Assembly: GCF_003003215.1 (NCBI RefSeq)
Contig: NZ_PVUF01000004.1
Location: 124,001-188,000 of the forward strand
DNA length: 64,000 nucleotides
Direction: 5' to 3'
From: Tritonibacter scottomollicae
Lineage (GTDB): Bacteria; Pseudomonadota; Alphaproteobacteria; Rhodobacterales; Rhodobacteraceae
Positions 49,940 through 57,278 of this stretch are shown piece by piece; position 1 is the first letter of the stretch, and every line of letters begins with the position of its first letter. The notes beneath the pieces were generated by a model. The model worked only from the letters and a program-made list of their open reading frames with translations. It ran no database searches and was not told the origin of the DNA. Made by a program: the position numbers and the translations under genes.

Positions 49940-51349
49940 TTACCCACCTTCAGCCATGCTGCGTGCGCCCTTCTTGCCAATATCAAGTTCAAGCCCGTTT
50001 GGGCCTACTTTTGCTGCGCCTGCCAAGCCCATAAGGGCGCGAAGTGCACGAGTGCTTTCATCTTCTTGAGCTTTTTGTGCTCCACCTGAAAAGAGATTCC
50101 GGGTCACAGCCTCAATCCATTCAGACGGGAGTTCCCCCTTGGCCTCATGTTTGACCTCATGGATGGCTTCAATTACCCATGAGGCGCGCTCGATGTCAGC
50201 TGCAAAGGCAATCATTTCACGAGACATGCGCATTTCTTCATCGTAATAGCGCTTCATCCAGGCAACTGCTGCTGAGAACCCGACAAGCGCTACTACAGTG
50301 GACAAAACTAGCTTAATAATCATGAACCATTCAAGCGCGATAGACCCGTCTTTCGCAGGTGAAATGCTAGTTTCTACCGCTTGCGCAGAAGACTCGAGGT
50401 CTCCAGAAGTTGTCTGTGTGATATCGGGAGTTGCTGCGCCTCCGGTATTTTCGTCAAATCTCACTTCGCCTTGGTTGGCGTTTGACGATAGACGTTCGAT
50501 CACCTTAGACATCAACGCACTTTCTGCTGGCGATGGACCCGTGTCATTCATTGAAGAGAAAGATAAGTAACTGCTCATCGCGCCAAATGCACCAATTGAC
50601 ATGTAGGCAAGAAAAACAGCGGTTGCGAAAAACAATGATCTACGACCTTCGCGCTTCAAAGCATTTGATTGCATCAGGTCTTTGATCGATGTGGTAATAT
50701 TCCTTCGTTCACTCATATGAGACTGTAGAAGCAATTTCTTCCGTTCAGCCTCGAGAGCTTCCAACGCCTCAGTGTGAGCTGTTTCTCTGATTTTCTCGGC
50801 GGTCGACGCTTCTTCTTCTAGTTCCGCACGCTTGGCCATCATGTCTTCAACTGACTTATTCAGAGAAGCCATGATCTCTCGATGGGTGGCGCTATTGCTC
50901 AAGATTAGTTCTCTGAGAACGCTAGGACCTTCTCCCGTGTCGACATGTGCAGCAGGAGTGCCTCTACTCGAAATTATGCGCAATACATCCGCAACAATTT
51001 CTGGCTTCTTCTTCCAAGCATTTCGCTCACTGCTGAATATTACAGTCACTTGATCAAACAGAGGTGAGTGATCTCGAGTATTTGTTTGATTTAATCTCGA
51101 GAAACGAACTGAAATCCCTAGGTTGGGAGCTAGACTGAAGTCAAACGACATTTCATTGATCGAATAAGAGTCCGCGGTTAGGTTTGTTTCACCGTATTCT
51201 TCTAAAGTAAATGGAAACCCGTGAACGGGGAAAAGTAATATCTCCTCACGTTCCCCCTGCAGCCGCTCGCGTATTTCCTGCAACATCGAGTAGGCTGCTC
51301 TGTCATCAATCTTGTGCAGCTTGAAGTTCTGTACACCTGTAGTCGCCAT
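49940..51349 (-). CDS. opposite-strand two-helix membrane protein inserted in the head operon (moron)
   Basis: A 469-residue protein of no recognised family. N-terminal globular part (1-140; EEILLFPVHGFPFTLEEYGE, VTVIFSSERNAWKKKPEIV), a coiled coil (about 160-205), transmembrane helices at about 238-262 (SLFFATAVFLAYMSIGAFGAM) and 340-365 (WFMIIKLVLSTVVALVGFSA), and a C-terminal cytosolic helical part. It lies between G and I, reads against the head genes and has lower GC than them, all signs of a moron. Superinfection exclusion or defence is a guess. ATG 51349 is preferred over the upstream TTG/GTG. Confidence 0.7.
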   Translation of the reverse strand: MATTGVQNFKLHKIDDRAAYSMLQEIRERLQGEREEILLFPVHGFPFTLEEYGETNLTADSYSINEMSFDFSLAPNLGISVRFSRLNQTNTRDHSPLFDQVTVIFSSERNAWKKKPEIVADVLRIISSRGTPAAHVDTGEGPSVLRELILSNSATHREIMASLNKSVEDMMAKRAELEEEASTAEKIRETAHTEALEALEAERKKLLLQSHMSERRNITTSIKDLMQSNALKREGRRSLFFATAVFLAYMSIGAFGAMSSYLSFSSMNDTGPSPAESALMSKVIERLSSNANQGEVRFDENTGGAATPDITQTTSGDLESSAQAVETSISPAKDGSIALEWFMIIKLVLSTVVALVGFSAAVAWMKRYYDEEMRMSREMIAFAADIERASWVIEAIHEVKHEAKGELPSEWIEAVTRNLFSGGAQKAQEDESTRALRALMGLAGAAKVGPNGLELDIGKKGARSMAEGG

Positions 51350-51602
51350 TAAATTCACCCGCAAAAAATTCGTACTGCAACGCCTTGCTTCATTTCAGGC
51401 CAAGGGCAGTGGCAGAAGTTATCTCTCTCATAGCAGGATCGAGCGGAGCGGGTCGATAGCTTTGCGGTACTGAGAGTAGACTACCAAACCTAAGCCAGTT
51501 CTCGTTTTGGGGATTCGAAGCGAGGCTGCGATGCCACTATCTTACAAAGAGATTGACCAAGACTAAGCTTCACAACAGGATTAGGACACAGATCCATTAA
51601 CC

Positions 51603-51647
51603 CCCAAACGAACACCCGCACATCGCTGCGGGTGTTTTGCGTTTGGG
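51603..51647 (+). terminator. double-stem terminator before gene I
   Basis: AACACCCGCA/TGCGGGTGTT (51611-51620 with 51627-51636) inside an outer stem CCCAAACG/CGTTTGGG (51603-51610 with 51640-51647). TTTT lies between. The 51350-51602 stretch has no gene and should hold the moron promoter on the minus strand. Confidence 0.7.
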
Positions 51648-51667
51648 CCATTCGCGAAGATGGCTGC

Positions 51668-52747
51668 ATGAGCAGAGCATCACATATCGCCTTGATGGCC
51701 TCCCAGGAACTCCCTTCTGTCACTGAAGACGCGGGCGTTCCCGAATGGATCCAACTGACCCCGGCCGGGCGCATCGAGACCTTTGATGCGCGTGGCCCTT
51801 ACGAGATCACGGACCCGCAAGCCGTGATTGAGGCCAGCTTTGAAGGCCGGGACGAAATCGAGATCGACGTCAATCACGCCTCCTTCACCGCTGCCAAGGC
51901 GGGAGGGGACGCGCCCGCGCGCGGTTGGATCATTGAGATGCAAGCGCGGGAGGACGGCATCTGGGGGAAAGTGCGCTGGACCTCTGAAGGTGCGCGGCTT
52001 GTGGCCGATCAGGCATATCGACGGATTTCCCCGGTTCTCCGACATGACAGCCACAACAGGGTTCAAAAGCTCCTGAACGCGTCGCTCGTGAACCGTCCCA
52101 ACCTGCGCGGCATGGCTGCGCTCAACTTTGAACAGGAGGACGACAGCATGTCGTTTCTGAAACAGCTCGCGGCTTTGTCCGGCCTTGGTGACGACGCCAC
52201 CGAAGACCAGGTCATTGCCGCGATCAAGAAGCAGGGCGAGGGCAGTGACGGCGCAATCGCCGCGCAGTCCCAGCTTGACGAGGTTGCGACCATTCTCGGC
52301 GTAGATGTTGGGGGTGATGTGGTTGCGGCGGCAAAGGCGACGACTGCGGGGGCACCGGATGTGGTGGCGCTTCAATCCGCGCTGACCGAGCTGCAGGGCA
52401 CCATCGCTATGCAGGCCGAGCAGCTCACCACGCTGCAGGGCACAGCCTCCAAGGATAAGGCGGAGGCCTTCATCGACGGCGAAATCAAGAAGGGCCGCAT
52501 GATCCCGAAATCCCTGCGCGATCACTACGTCTCGATGCACCAGGAAGACCCCGCGCGCGTCGAAAAGGAGATCGCCGGTCTGCCGGTATTGAACAGCACC
52601 GGCGTCGCCCACCTCACGCCCGCGAGCGAGGACGGCAAGATTTCTCTGAACGCCGAACAGCAAAGCGCTGCCCGCCTTCTGGGGCTTTCGTCCGAGGATT
52701 ACCAAACCGTTCTCGAAGAAGAACGCGAAGCGCAGGAGGGCCTTTAA
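51668..52747 (+). CDS. head maturation protease (Mu gpI-like)
   Basis: A 359-residue Phage I-like protease/scaffold precursor (pfam10123). N-terminal protease part (WIQLTPAGRIETFDARGPYEITD, DEIEIDVNHASF with catalytic His candidate, GWIIEMQAREDGIWGKVRWTSEG, YRRISPVLRHD, LNASLVNRPNLRGMAAL). The C-terminal half is a helical scaffold (LTELQGTIAMQAEQLTTLQG). ATG 51668 lies only 21 bases behind a terminator. The scaffold is also made from the internal start at 52148. Confidence 0.88.
   Translation: MSRASHIALMASQELPSVTEDAGVPEWIQLTPAGRIETFDARGPYEITDPQAVIEASFEGRDEIEIDVNHASFTAAKAGGDAPARGWIIEMQAREDGIWGKVRWTSEGARLVADQAYRRISPVLRHDSHNRVQKLLNASLVNRPNLRGMAALNFEQEDDSMSFLKQLAALSGLGDDATEDQVIAAIKKQGEGSDGAIAAQSQLDEVATILGVDVGGDVVAAAKATTAGAPDVVALQSALTELQGTIAMQAEQLTTLQGTASKDKAEAFIDGEIKKGRMIPKSLRDHYVSMHQEDPARVEKEIAGLPVLNSTGVAHLTPASEDGKISLNAEQQSAARLLGLSSEDYQTVLEEEREAQEGL
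52148..52747 (+). CDS. nested in-frame scaffold protein (Mu gpZ-like)
   Basis: ATG 52148 is in frame with gene I (codon 161) and is preceded by AGGAGG at 52134-52139, the best ribosome site of this region. It would give a 199-residue product MSFLKQLAALSGLGDDATED equal to the scaffold half. Mu gene Z is nested in I in the same way. Confidence 0.75.
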   Translation: MSFLKQLAALSGLGDDATEDQVIAAIKKQGEGSDGAIAAQSQLDEVATILGVDVGGDVVAAAKATTAGAPDVVALQSALTELQGTIAMQAEQLTTLQGTASKDKAEAFIDGEIKKGRMIPKSLRDHYVSMHQEDPARVEKEIAGLPVLNSTGVAHLTPASEDGKISLNAEQQSAARLLGLSSEDYQTVLEEEREAQEGL

Positions 52748-53179
52748 ATGACGGCGTTGACAACTGATCGGAACACCCCCCGCCATGACGGCGAGCTGCG
52801 CCACGGACTGGTGGCAGCAGCCTCCCTGATCTACGCCGGGTCCATCGTGCTGCGTGCCGCAGACGGCTACCTGCACGAAGGCCACACCGCGACCGGGCTG
52901 GTTGGCGTGGGCCGGGCCGAGGCGCGGGTCGACAACCGCCTGGGCGCAGACGGCGACGAGGATCTGACCTATCGCCCCGGCATTTTCCGGTTCGCCAACT
53001 CCGCAGGCGCGGACGGAATCACGTTCGCCGATGTCGGCGAACTGGCCTTTGTGGTGGATGACCAGACCGTCGCCAAGACGGACGGCACCACCACCCGCTC
53101 GCCTGCCGGGATCATCGACGGCGTGGACGCGAATGGCGTCTGGGTTCGCTTCGATGAAGCCCTGACCAAAGCATCCTGA
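52748..53179 (+). CDS. capsid cement/decoration-like protein (DUF2190-type)
   Basis: A 143-residue beta-rich protein between protease and major capsid genes: GLVAAASLIYAGSIVLRAADGYL, TATGLVGVGRAEARVDN, GADGITFADVGELAFVVDDQTVAKTDG and SPAGIIDGVDANGVWVRFDEA. This is the strand pattern of DUF2190-like head decoration proteins. It would stabilise the capsid shell from outside. The assignment rests on pattern and place. Confidence 0.7.
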   Translation: MTALTTDRNTPRHDGELRHGLVAAASLIYAGSIVLRAADGYLHEGHTATGLVGVGRAEARVDNRLGADGDEDLTYRPGIFRFANSAGADGITFADVGELAFVVDDQTVAKTDGTTTRSPAGIIDGVDANGVWVRFDEALTKAS

Positions 53180-53191
53180 AAGGACTGACAC

Positions 53192-54088
53192 ATGCTCGTT
53201 AACGCAGCAAACCTCGACGCGCTTCGGGTCGGGTTCAAGAAGAACTTCCAGAATGGGTTGGCGCAGGCCTCCTCCGACTGGACCAGCGTCGCGACCGAAG
53301 TGCCGTCGATGACCAAGGAACAGAAATACGGATGGCTGGGCAAGATGCCCAACGTCCGTGAATGGATCGGCGCGCGTGCGATCCAGAACCTCGCCCAGCA
53401 TGACTACTCCATCGCGGAGAAGCCCTGGGAACTGACCATCGGCGTCGACCGTGACGACATCGAGACCGACAACCTCGGGATCTATGCGCCGCTGTTCACC
53501 GAGATGGGCGCATCCACTGGCGCGAAGAAGGATCTTCTTGTCTACGGCGACACGCTGAAGAAGGGCTTCGACATGGCCTGCTATGACGGTCAGCCCTTCT
53601 TTGACACCGACCACCTTGTGCTGGACGAGAACGGCAACGAGACCTCCGTCGCCAACACCGATGGCGGCTCCGATGCGCCGTGGTTCCTGATCGACGACAC
53701 CCGCGCGTTGAAACCGATCATCCTGCAGCGCCGCAAGGACTTCGAGTTCGTGAACATGGACAAGCTGACGGACCAGAATGTGTTCATGAACAAGGAATTC
53801 ATCTACGGAGCGGACGCCCGGTTCAACACCGGCTTTGGCTTCTGGCAGATGGCATGGGGGTCCAAGCAACCGCTGACTGCCGCGAACTACGCCAAGGCGC
53901 GTGCCGCTCTGTCCAGCATGAAAGGCGACCACGGCCGCCCGCTGGGGATCCGCCCGAGCTTGCTGGTGGTGGGGCCGAGCAATGAAAGCGCGGCGCTGAA
54001 GATCCTCAACTCCGAATTCGCTGCTGGCGGCGAGACCAACGAGTGGAAGGGCACCGCCAAGATGCTCAACACTCCCTGGTTGGCATAA
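53192..54088 (+). CDS. major capsid protein (Mu gpT-like)
   Basis: A 298-residue major head subunit of the gpT family: LDALRVGFKKNFQNGLAQASSDWTSVATEVPSMTKEQKYGWLGKMPNVREWIGARAIQNLAQHDYSI, DRDDIETDNLGIYAPLFTEMG and ADARFNTGFGFWQMAWGSKQPLTAANYAKA. The end GRPLGIRPSLLVVGPSNE is the conserved C-terminal strand. Full length for the family. The AAAGGAC site precedes the ATG. Confidence 0.93.
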   Translation: MLVNAANLDALRVGFKKNFQNGLAQASSDWTSVATEVPSMTKEQKYGWLGKMPNVREWIGARAIQNLAQHDYSIAEKPWELTIGVDRDDIETDNLGIYAPLFTEMGASTGAKKDLLVYGDTLKKGFDMACYDGQPFFDTDHLVLDENGNETSVANTDGGSDAPWFLIDDTRALKPIILQRRKDFEFVNMDKLTDQNVFMNKEFIYGADARFNTGFGFWQMAWGSKQPLTAANYAKARAALSSMKGDHGRPLGIRPSLLVVGPSNESAALKILNSEFAAGGETNEWKGTAKMLNTPWLA

Positions 54089-54099
54089 GGAGCTGAGCG

Positions 54100-54525
54100 A
54101 TGAGTGAACGTGATGACCTCAAAGCGCGCGCGGAAGAGCTGAAGCTCGACTTCGCGCCCAACCTCTCAACCGCCAAGCTCGCCGAGCTGGTTGCAGAGGC
54201 CGAGGCGCAAGGCGCCTCTGCTGATGAGGACAAGGCCCCCGCCGATGACGGGAGCAACTCCTTCGAGGAAGCCTTGGCCGTTGCCGCCGCTTCCAGCGAG
54301 AACGCCAAGCAACCGGGCGGCACAGATGCGGCGCAACCGACCTTTCATGGTCGCAAGTTCCTGCGCGTCGTGGGGCCGGAAAAGGGGTTCCGCCGTGCCG
54401 GGCGTAAGTTCGGGTCCAAGCCCGTGGACATCCCGCTTGATGAATTGAGCGAGGAGCAGGAGCTGGCGCTCAAAGGAGAGCGCCGCCTGATCACCAGTTA
54501 CCACGTCGAAGGCGTGTCCGACTAA
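54100..54525 (+). CDS. Mu gp35-like head protein
   Basis: A 141-residue protein: an N-terminal SAP-like helix pair (LKARAEELKLDFAPNLSTAKLAELVAEAEAQ), an Ala/Asp/Ser linker and a C-terminal part (FLRVVGPEKGFRRAGRKFGSKPVDIPLDELSEEQELALKGERRL) like the HI1506/Mu gp35 group. GAGC before the ATG. It is probably a minor head-tail joining component. Confidence 0.75.
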   Translation: MSERDDLKARAEELKLDFAPNLSTAKLAELVAEAEAQGASADEDKAPADDGSNSFEEALAVAAASSENAKQPGGTDAAQPTFHGRKFLRVVGPEKGFRRAGRKFGSKPVDIPLDELSEEQELALKGERRLITSYHVEGVSD

Positions 54526-54606
54526 GCGGCCGTCTCTGCCCCAATAGCCGCTTTGCCCTGGCAGACAGGGCCTTGCTCCGGCGGCGATCCTCGCGTCGCC
54601 GGAGCA
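54524..54606 (+). ncRNA. triple-hairpin element downstream of the capsid block
   Basis: Directly from the previous stop come AAGCGGC/GCCGCTT (54524-54530/54547-54553), GCCCTG/CAGGGC (54555-54560/54566-54571) and TGCTCCGGCG/CGCCGGAGCA (54574-54583/54597-54606). They leave almost no unpaired bases. It resembles in place the Mu-gpT-DE (gpT downstream element) class; I cannot check the covariance model. Confidence 0.6.
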
Positions 54607-54635
54607 TCACCTTCCGCCCATCGGAGCGCAGGCAG

Positions 54636-55064
54636 ATGACCTATACCACCCTTGACCAGCTTACCGACCGCTACGGCGAAGGCATGCTGGTTTCTCTCAC
54701 AGATCGCGGCGAGGTCGTAACCGGCGCGGTCGATCTGGACACAGTGAACCAGGCGATTGCCGACGCGGACGCCATGATCGACGGCTACCTGAAGGGGCGC
54801 TATCAGCTCCCGCTGGCCGAGGCACCCGCCCAGGTCTCCGCCCTGAGCCGGGCCATCACGATCTGGAACCTTCATATCTATGACGCGCCGGAAAAGATCG
54901 CCGCCGACTACAAGGACGCGGTGCGGCAGCTCAAGGAAATCTCTCAGGGCGTGATTACGCTGGATGTCGCAGGCGTGGAGCCGAAGACCAGCGGCAGCCA
55001 GGGCGTGCTGACCACCGACCGCGAACGGCCATTCACCGGACAGAGCCTGAAGGGGTTCATCTGA
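54636..55064 (+). CDS. DUF1320 protein, head-tail connector (Mu gp36-like)
   Basis: A 142-residue helical protein: YTTLDQLTDRYGEGMLVSLTDRG, VNQAIADADAMIDGYLKGRYQLPLAEAPAQVSALSRAITIWNLHIYDAPEKIAADYKDAVRQLKEISQG. This is the DUF1320 family, Mu gp36, which joins head and tail. The tight overlap with the next ATG (55064) supports the reading. It follows the triple hairpin. Confidence 0.9.
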   Translation: MTYTTLDQLTDRYGEGMLVSLTDRGEVVTGAVDLDTVNQAIADADAMIDGYLKGRYQLPLAEAPAQVSALSRAITIWNLHIYDAPEKIAADYKDAVRQLKEISQGVITLDVAGVEPKTSGSQGVLTTDRERPFTGQSLKGFI

Positions 55065-55495
55065 TGCTGGACGCGGTCAAGGATCGTCTTGAGGCGCGTT
55101 TGCCCGAATTCGCGGGGCGCATCGAGACTGCCGTGGATTTCACCCGCCTGCTGAAAGACCGGGGCCTGCCGCAGTCGTCGACCGCCTTTGTGATCCCGCT
55201 TGGCCTTCAGGGGCAGCGTGCAAACGACGCCACCGGGATTTTCTCGCAGGCCTATTCCGAGACCGTCGGCGTTCTTCTGGTTGCGCGCTCCCACGACCAG
55301 ACCGGCTCCAAAGCATTGGGGCAGTTGCGACCGATCATCGGTCAGGTGCTGGAGGCTTTGGCGGGCTGGTCGCCGGGGTCCGATTTCGGCGTCTTCGAGC
55401 TGCGTCGGGGCGATCTCGCCGGAGTGGGCGGCGGGGCGCTGTTCTACATGATCGAGTTTTCCATCAACGACCAACTGAGGATCACGGTGCAATGA
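55064..55495 (+). CDS. DUF1834 protein, tail terminator-like (Mu gp37)
   Basis: A 143-residue alpha-beta protein of DUF1834/Mu gp37 type: LDAVKDRLEARLPEFAGRIETAVDF, SSTAFVIPLGLQGQRAN, YSETVGVLLVARSHDQTGSKAL and LFYMIEFSINDQLRITV. It should cap the finished tail tube. Coupled on both sides by overlapping codons. Confidence 0.85.
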   Translation: MLDAVKDRLEARLPEFAGRIETAVDFTRLLKDRGLPQSSTAFVIPLGLQGQRANDATGIFSQAYSETVGVLLVARSHDQTGSKALGQLRPIIGQVLEALAGWSPGSDFGVFELRRGDLAGVGGGALFYMIEFSINDQLRITVQ

Positions 55496-55644
55496 CCAAG
55501 CCGACCAAACCACAAAAGCCCAAATTGCCCGCCTCGGGCGGCAGCTATGCCGTCCAGCGTGATGGCGCCCTGAAACAAGAGGCGGCGACCCAGCCCAAAC
55601 CACCTCGCACCTCTGCCGGTCAAGCCGCGAAAAAGGAGGCCTAA
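55492..55644 (+). CDS. 50-residue Pro/Lys-rich protein
   Basis: ATG 55492 overlaps the DUF1834 stop. The product is basic and disordered-looking (MTKPTKPQKPKLPASGGSYA... ending TSAGQAAKKEA). An AAGGAGG site at its end serves the tail-tube gene. It sits in the Mu gp38 position but I cannot confirm homology. Confidence 0.6.
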   Translation: MTKPTKPQKPKLPASGGSYAVQRDGALKQEAATQPKPPRTSAGQAAKKEA

Positions 55645-56577
55645 ATGTCCCTGAATTGGAAGCAGAAGATCCTCCTGGTCAAAACCGAGGTGACCTATGG
55701 CACTGACGCGGCCCCAAGCGGCGCGGCCAATGCCATTCTCGCCCAGGACGTGCAGCTCAAGCCCATGGAAGGCACCGACGTTTCGCGTGATTTGGAACGG
55801 CCCTACTTCGGCGCAGATGCCACGATCCCGACCGAGCTGATGAGCGAGATTTCGTTTGATGTGGAACTTGCCCCGTCTGGAACGGCTGGCACGGTGCCCG
55901 CCTGGGGCGCGCTTTTGCGCGGATGCGGGCTGGCTGAAACAGTCAACGCGGGCACCTCGGTGATCTATAACCCGATCACTCAAAACCCGGAGAGCACCAC
56001 CATCCACCTGCATATCGACAGCACCCGCTATGTGATCCTGGGCGCGCGCGGCAACGTGCGGTTTGACCTTCAGGCGCAGGCGGTGCCCAAGCTGCGGTTC
56101 ACCTTCAAAGGCCTGTTCGTGAAACCGACCGAGGCTGCCTATCCCACGGCAGACCTGTCGCCCTGGCAGATGCCGCAGGTCGTGACCATGGGCAACACGC
56201 CGGTCTTTGAGATCGACGGTACGGATCTGGTGATGCGGTCCTTTGCCATGGATCTGGGCAATCAGATCGAAGGGCGGTTCCTGGTCGGGCGCGAAGAGGT
56301 CAAGTTGGGCGACCGCCAGGAGAGCATCGAGACCACAGTCGAGGCGGTGCCGCTGACCACCTTTGACCCGTTCCAGCGGGCGCTCGACCAAAGCGCAACC
56401 GCGCTGCAGCTCGTCCACGGGACCGGGGCGGGCAAGATCGCGACGCTGGATATCCCCGCCGCGCAGATGCAGCGGCCGCAGGGGCTGTCTACTGCACAGA
56501 ACGTGAAGGAATGGCCGCTGCGCCTGGTGCCGCTGCCACAATCCGGCAACGACGAATTCACCCTGACACTCACCTGA
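55645..56577 (+). CDS. tail tube protein
   Basis: A 310-residue beta-rich protein: NWKQKILLVKTEVTYGTDAAPSGAANAILAQDVQLKPMEGTDVSRDLERPYFG, SEISFDVELAPSGTAGTVPAWGALLRGCGL, RGNVRFDLQAQAVPKLRFTFKGLFV and a C-terminal second jelly-like half (DRQESIETTVEAVPLTTFDPFQRAL). This is the tail-tube family of siphoviral Mu-like phages such as B3/D3112 relatives; no sheath gene is present. An AAGGAGG site precedes it. Confidence 0.85.
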   Translation: MSLNWKQKILLVKTEVTYGTDAAPSGAANAILAQDVQLKPMEGTDVSRDLERPYFGADATIPTELMSEISFDVELAPSGTAGTVPAWGALLRGCGLAETVNAGTSVIYNPITQNPESTTIHLHIDSTRYVILGARGNVRFDLQAQAVPKLRFTFKGLFVKPTEAAYPTADLSPWQMPQVVTMGNTPVFEIDGTDLVMRSFAMDLGNQIEGRFLVGREEVKLGDRQESIETTVEAVPLTTFDPFQRALDQSATALQLVHGTGAGKIATLDIPAAQMQRPQGLSTAQNVKEWPLRLVPLPQSGNDEFTLTLT

Positions 56578-56592
56578 TCCGAGGGACAGACC

Positions 56593-56922
56593 ATGTTCAA
56601 AATCGACGAAAACCCCTCCTTTACCCGTACCGTCAAAGTCAATGTCCCCAAGGGCGAGGGACACGAGCAACAGACCTTCAAAGCCACCTTCAATGTGGTG
56701 GATGACGAGGTGGTGGACGGCGTGGCGCTGAACGATTCAGCCAACGTCAAGGCCGCCCTGCGCGAAGTGCTGGCCGGGATGGAAGACCTGGTGAACACAG
56801 CCGGTGAGGCGATCCCTTACAGCGAAGAGATCCGCGAACACATGCTGAAGCGGCCCTATGTGCGGCTTGCGCTGATCGCGGCCTACTACAGCGGCGTGAC
56901 GGATAACCGCTCGGGAAACTGA
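56593..56922 (+). CDS. tail assembly chaperone, zero-frame product (G-like)
   Basis: A 109-residue protein: MFKIDENPSFTRTVKVNVPKGEGHEQQTFKATFNVVDDEVVDG, NVKAALREVLAGMEDLVNTAGEAIPYSEEIREHMLKRPYVRLALIAAYYSGV. It lies between tube and tape measure, the place of lambda G. It ends directly after the heptamer GGGAAAC, so part of the ribosomes should shift -1 and make a longer G-T-like fusion. It would coat the tape measure during tail assembly. Confidence 0.88.
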   Translation: MFKIDENPSFTRTVKVNVPKGEGHEQQTFKATFNVVDDEVVDGVALNDSANVKAALREVLAGMEDLVNTAGEAIPYSEEIREHMLKRPYVRLALIAAYYSGVTDNRSGN

Positions 56923-56951
56923 GGTGGGCCGGTCGCGCCTGGGCGACCGGC
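56913..56951 (+). promoter_or_regulatory. programmed -1 frameshift site
   Basis: The heptamer G-GGA-AAC (56913-56919) stands in the right phase (X XXY YYZ), is followed by the zero-frame stop TGA, and 8 bases later by a 9-bp perfect stem GCCGGTCGC/GCGACCGGC (56928-56936 with 56943-56951, loop GCCTGG). This is the layout of the lambda G-T shift. Confidence 0.85.
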
Positions 56952-57275
56952 ACTTTGGCCGCCGAGGCGACCGGGGGCGAGGTGATCGACGACGCGGCCC
57001 TGTTCGGTCTTCAGTTCGACACCGATGCGTTGGACCAAAAGCGGGCACATTCGGCGATTTGGCGCTGCAACCTTCCATCACTGAACGCTTTTCTAGCGGC
57101 ACAGACGCAATGGCGGGCCTTGGCTCAGGCAGACGGCTCGCGCTTCTGGATCGGTCTTGACTACGCCGCTGTTGAACCGGCGCTCCGCCTGGAAGGTCTG
57201 GACCTAACACCCGCCGAATGGATCGGGTTTCGCATCATCGAGGACGCGGCGCGTACGGCGCTGAACGAGAGGTAG
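56919..57275 (+). CDS. tail assembly chaperone, -1 frame extension (DUF1799, T-like)
   Basis: A -1 frame extension of 118 codons. After the shift the sequence reads LRWAGRAWATGTLAAEATGG and then EVIDDAALFGLQFDTDALDQKRAHSAIWRCNLPSLNAFLAAQTQWR, with WIGLDYAAVEPALRLEGLDLTPAEWIGFRIIEDAA, a DUF1799 domain. The only in-frame independent start is a TTG at 56955 with no ribosome site, so expression as a fusion with the previous product is most likely. The stop is 3 bases before the tape measure. Confidence 0.83.
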   Translation: MRWAGRAWATGTLAAEATGGEVIDDAALFGLQFDTDALDQKRAHSAIWRCNLPSLNAFLAAQTQWRALAQADGSRFWIGLDYAAVEPALRLEGLDLTPAEWIGFRIIEDAARTALNER

Positions 57276-57278
57276 CCA

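Noticed and set aside
51680-53932. 750-codon minus-strand frame opposite the protease and capsid genes
   Set aside because: It spans three well-supported late genes, has no recognisable domain and mirrors their codon bias.
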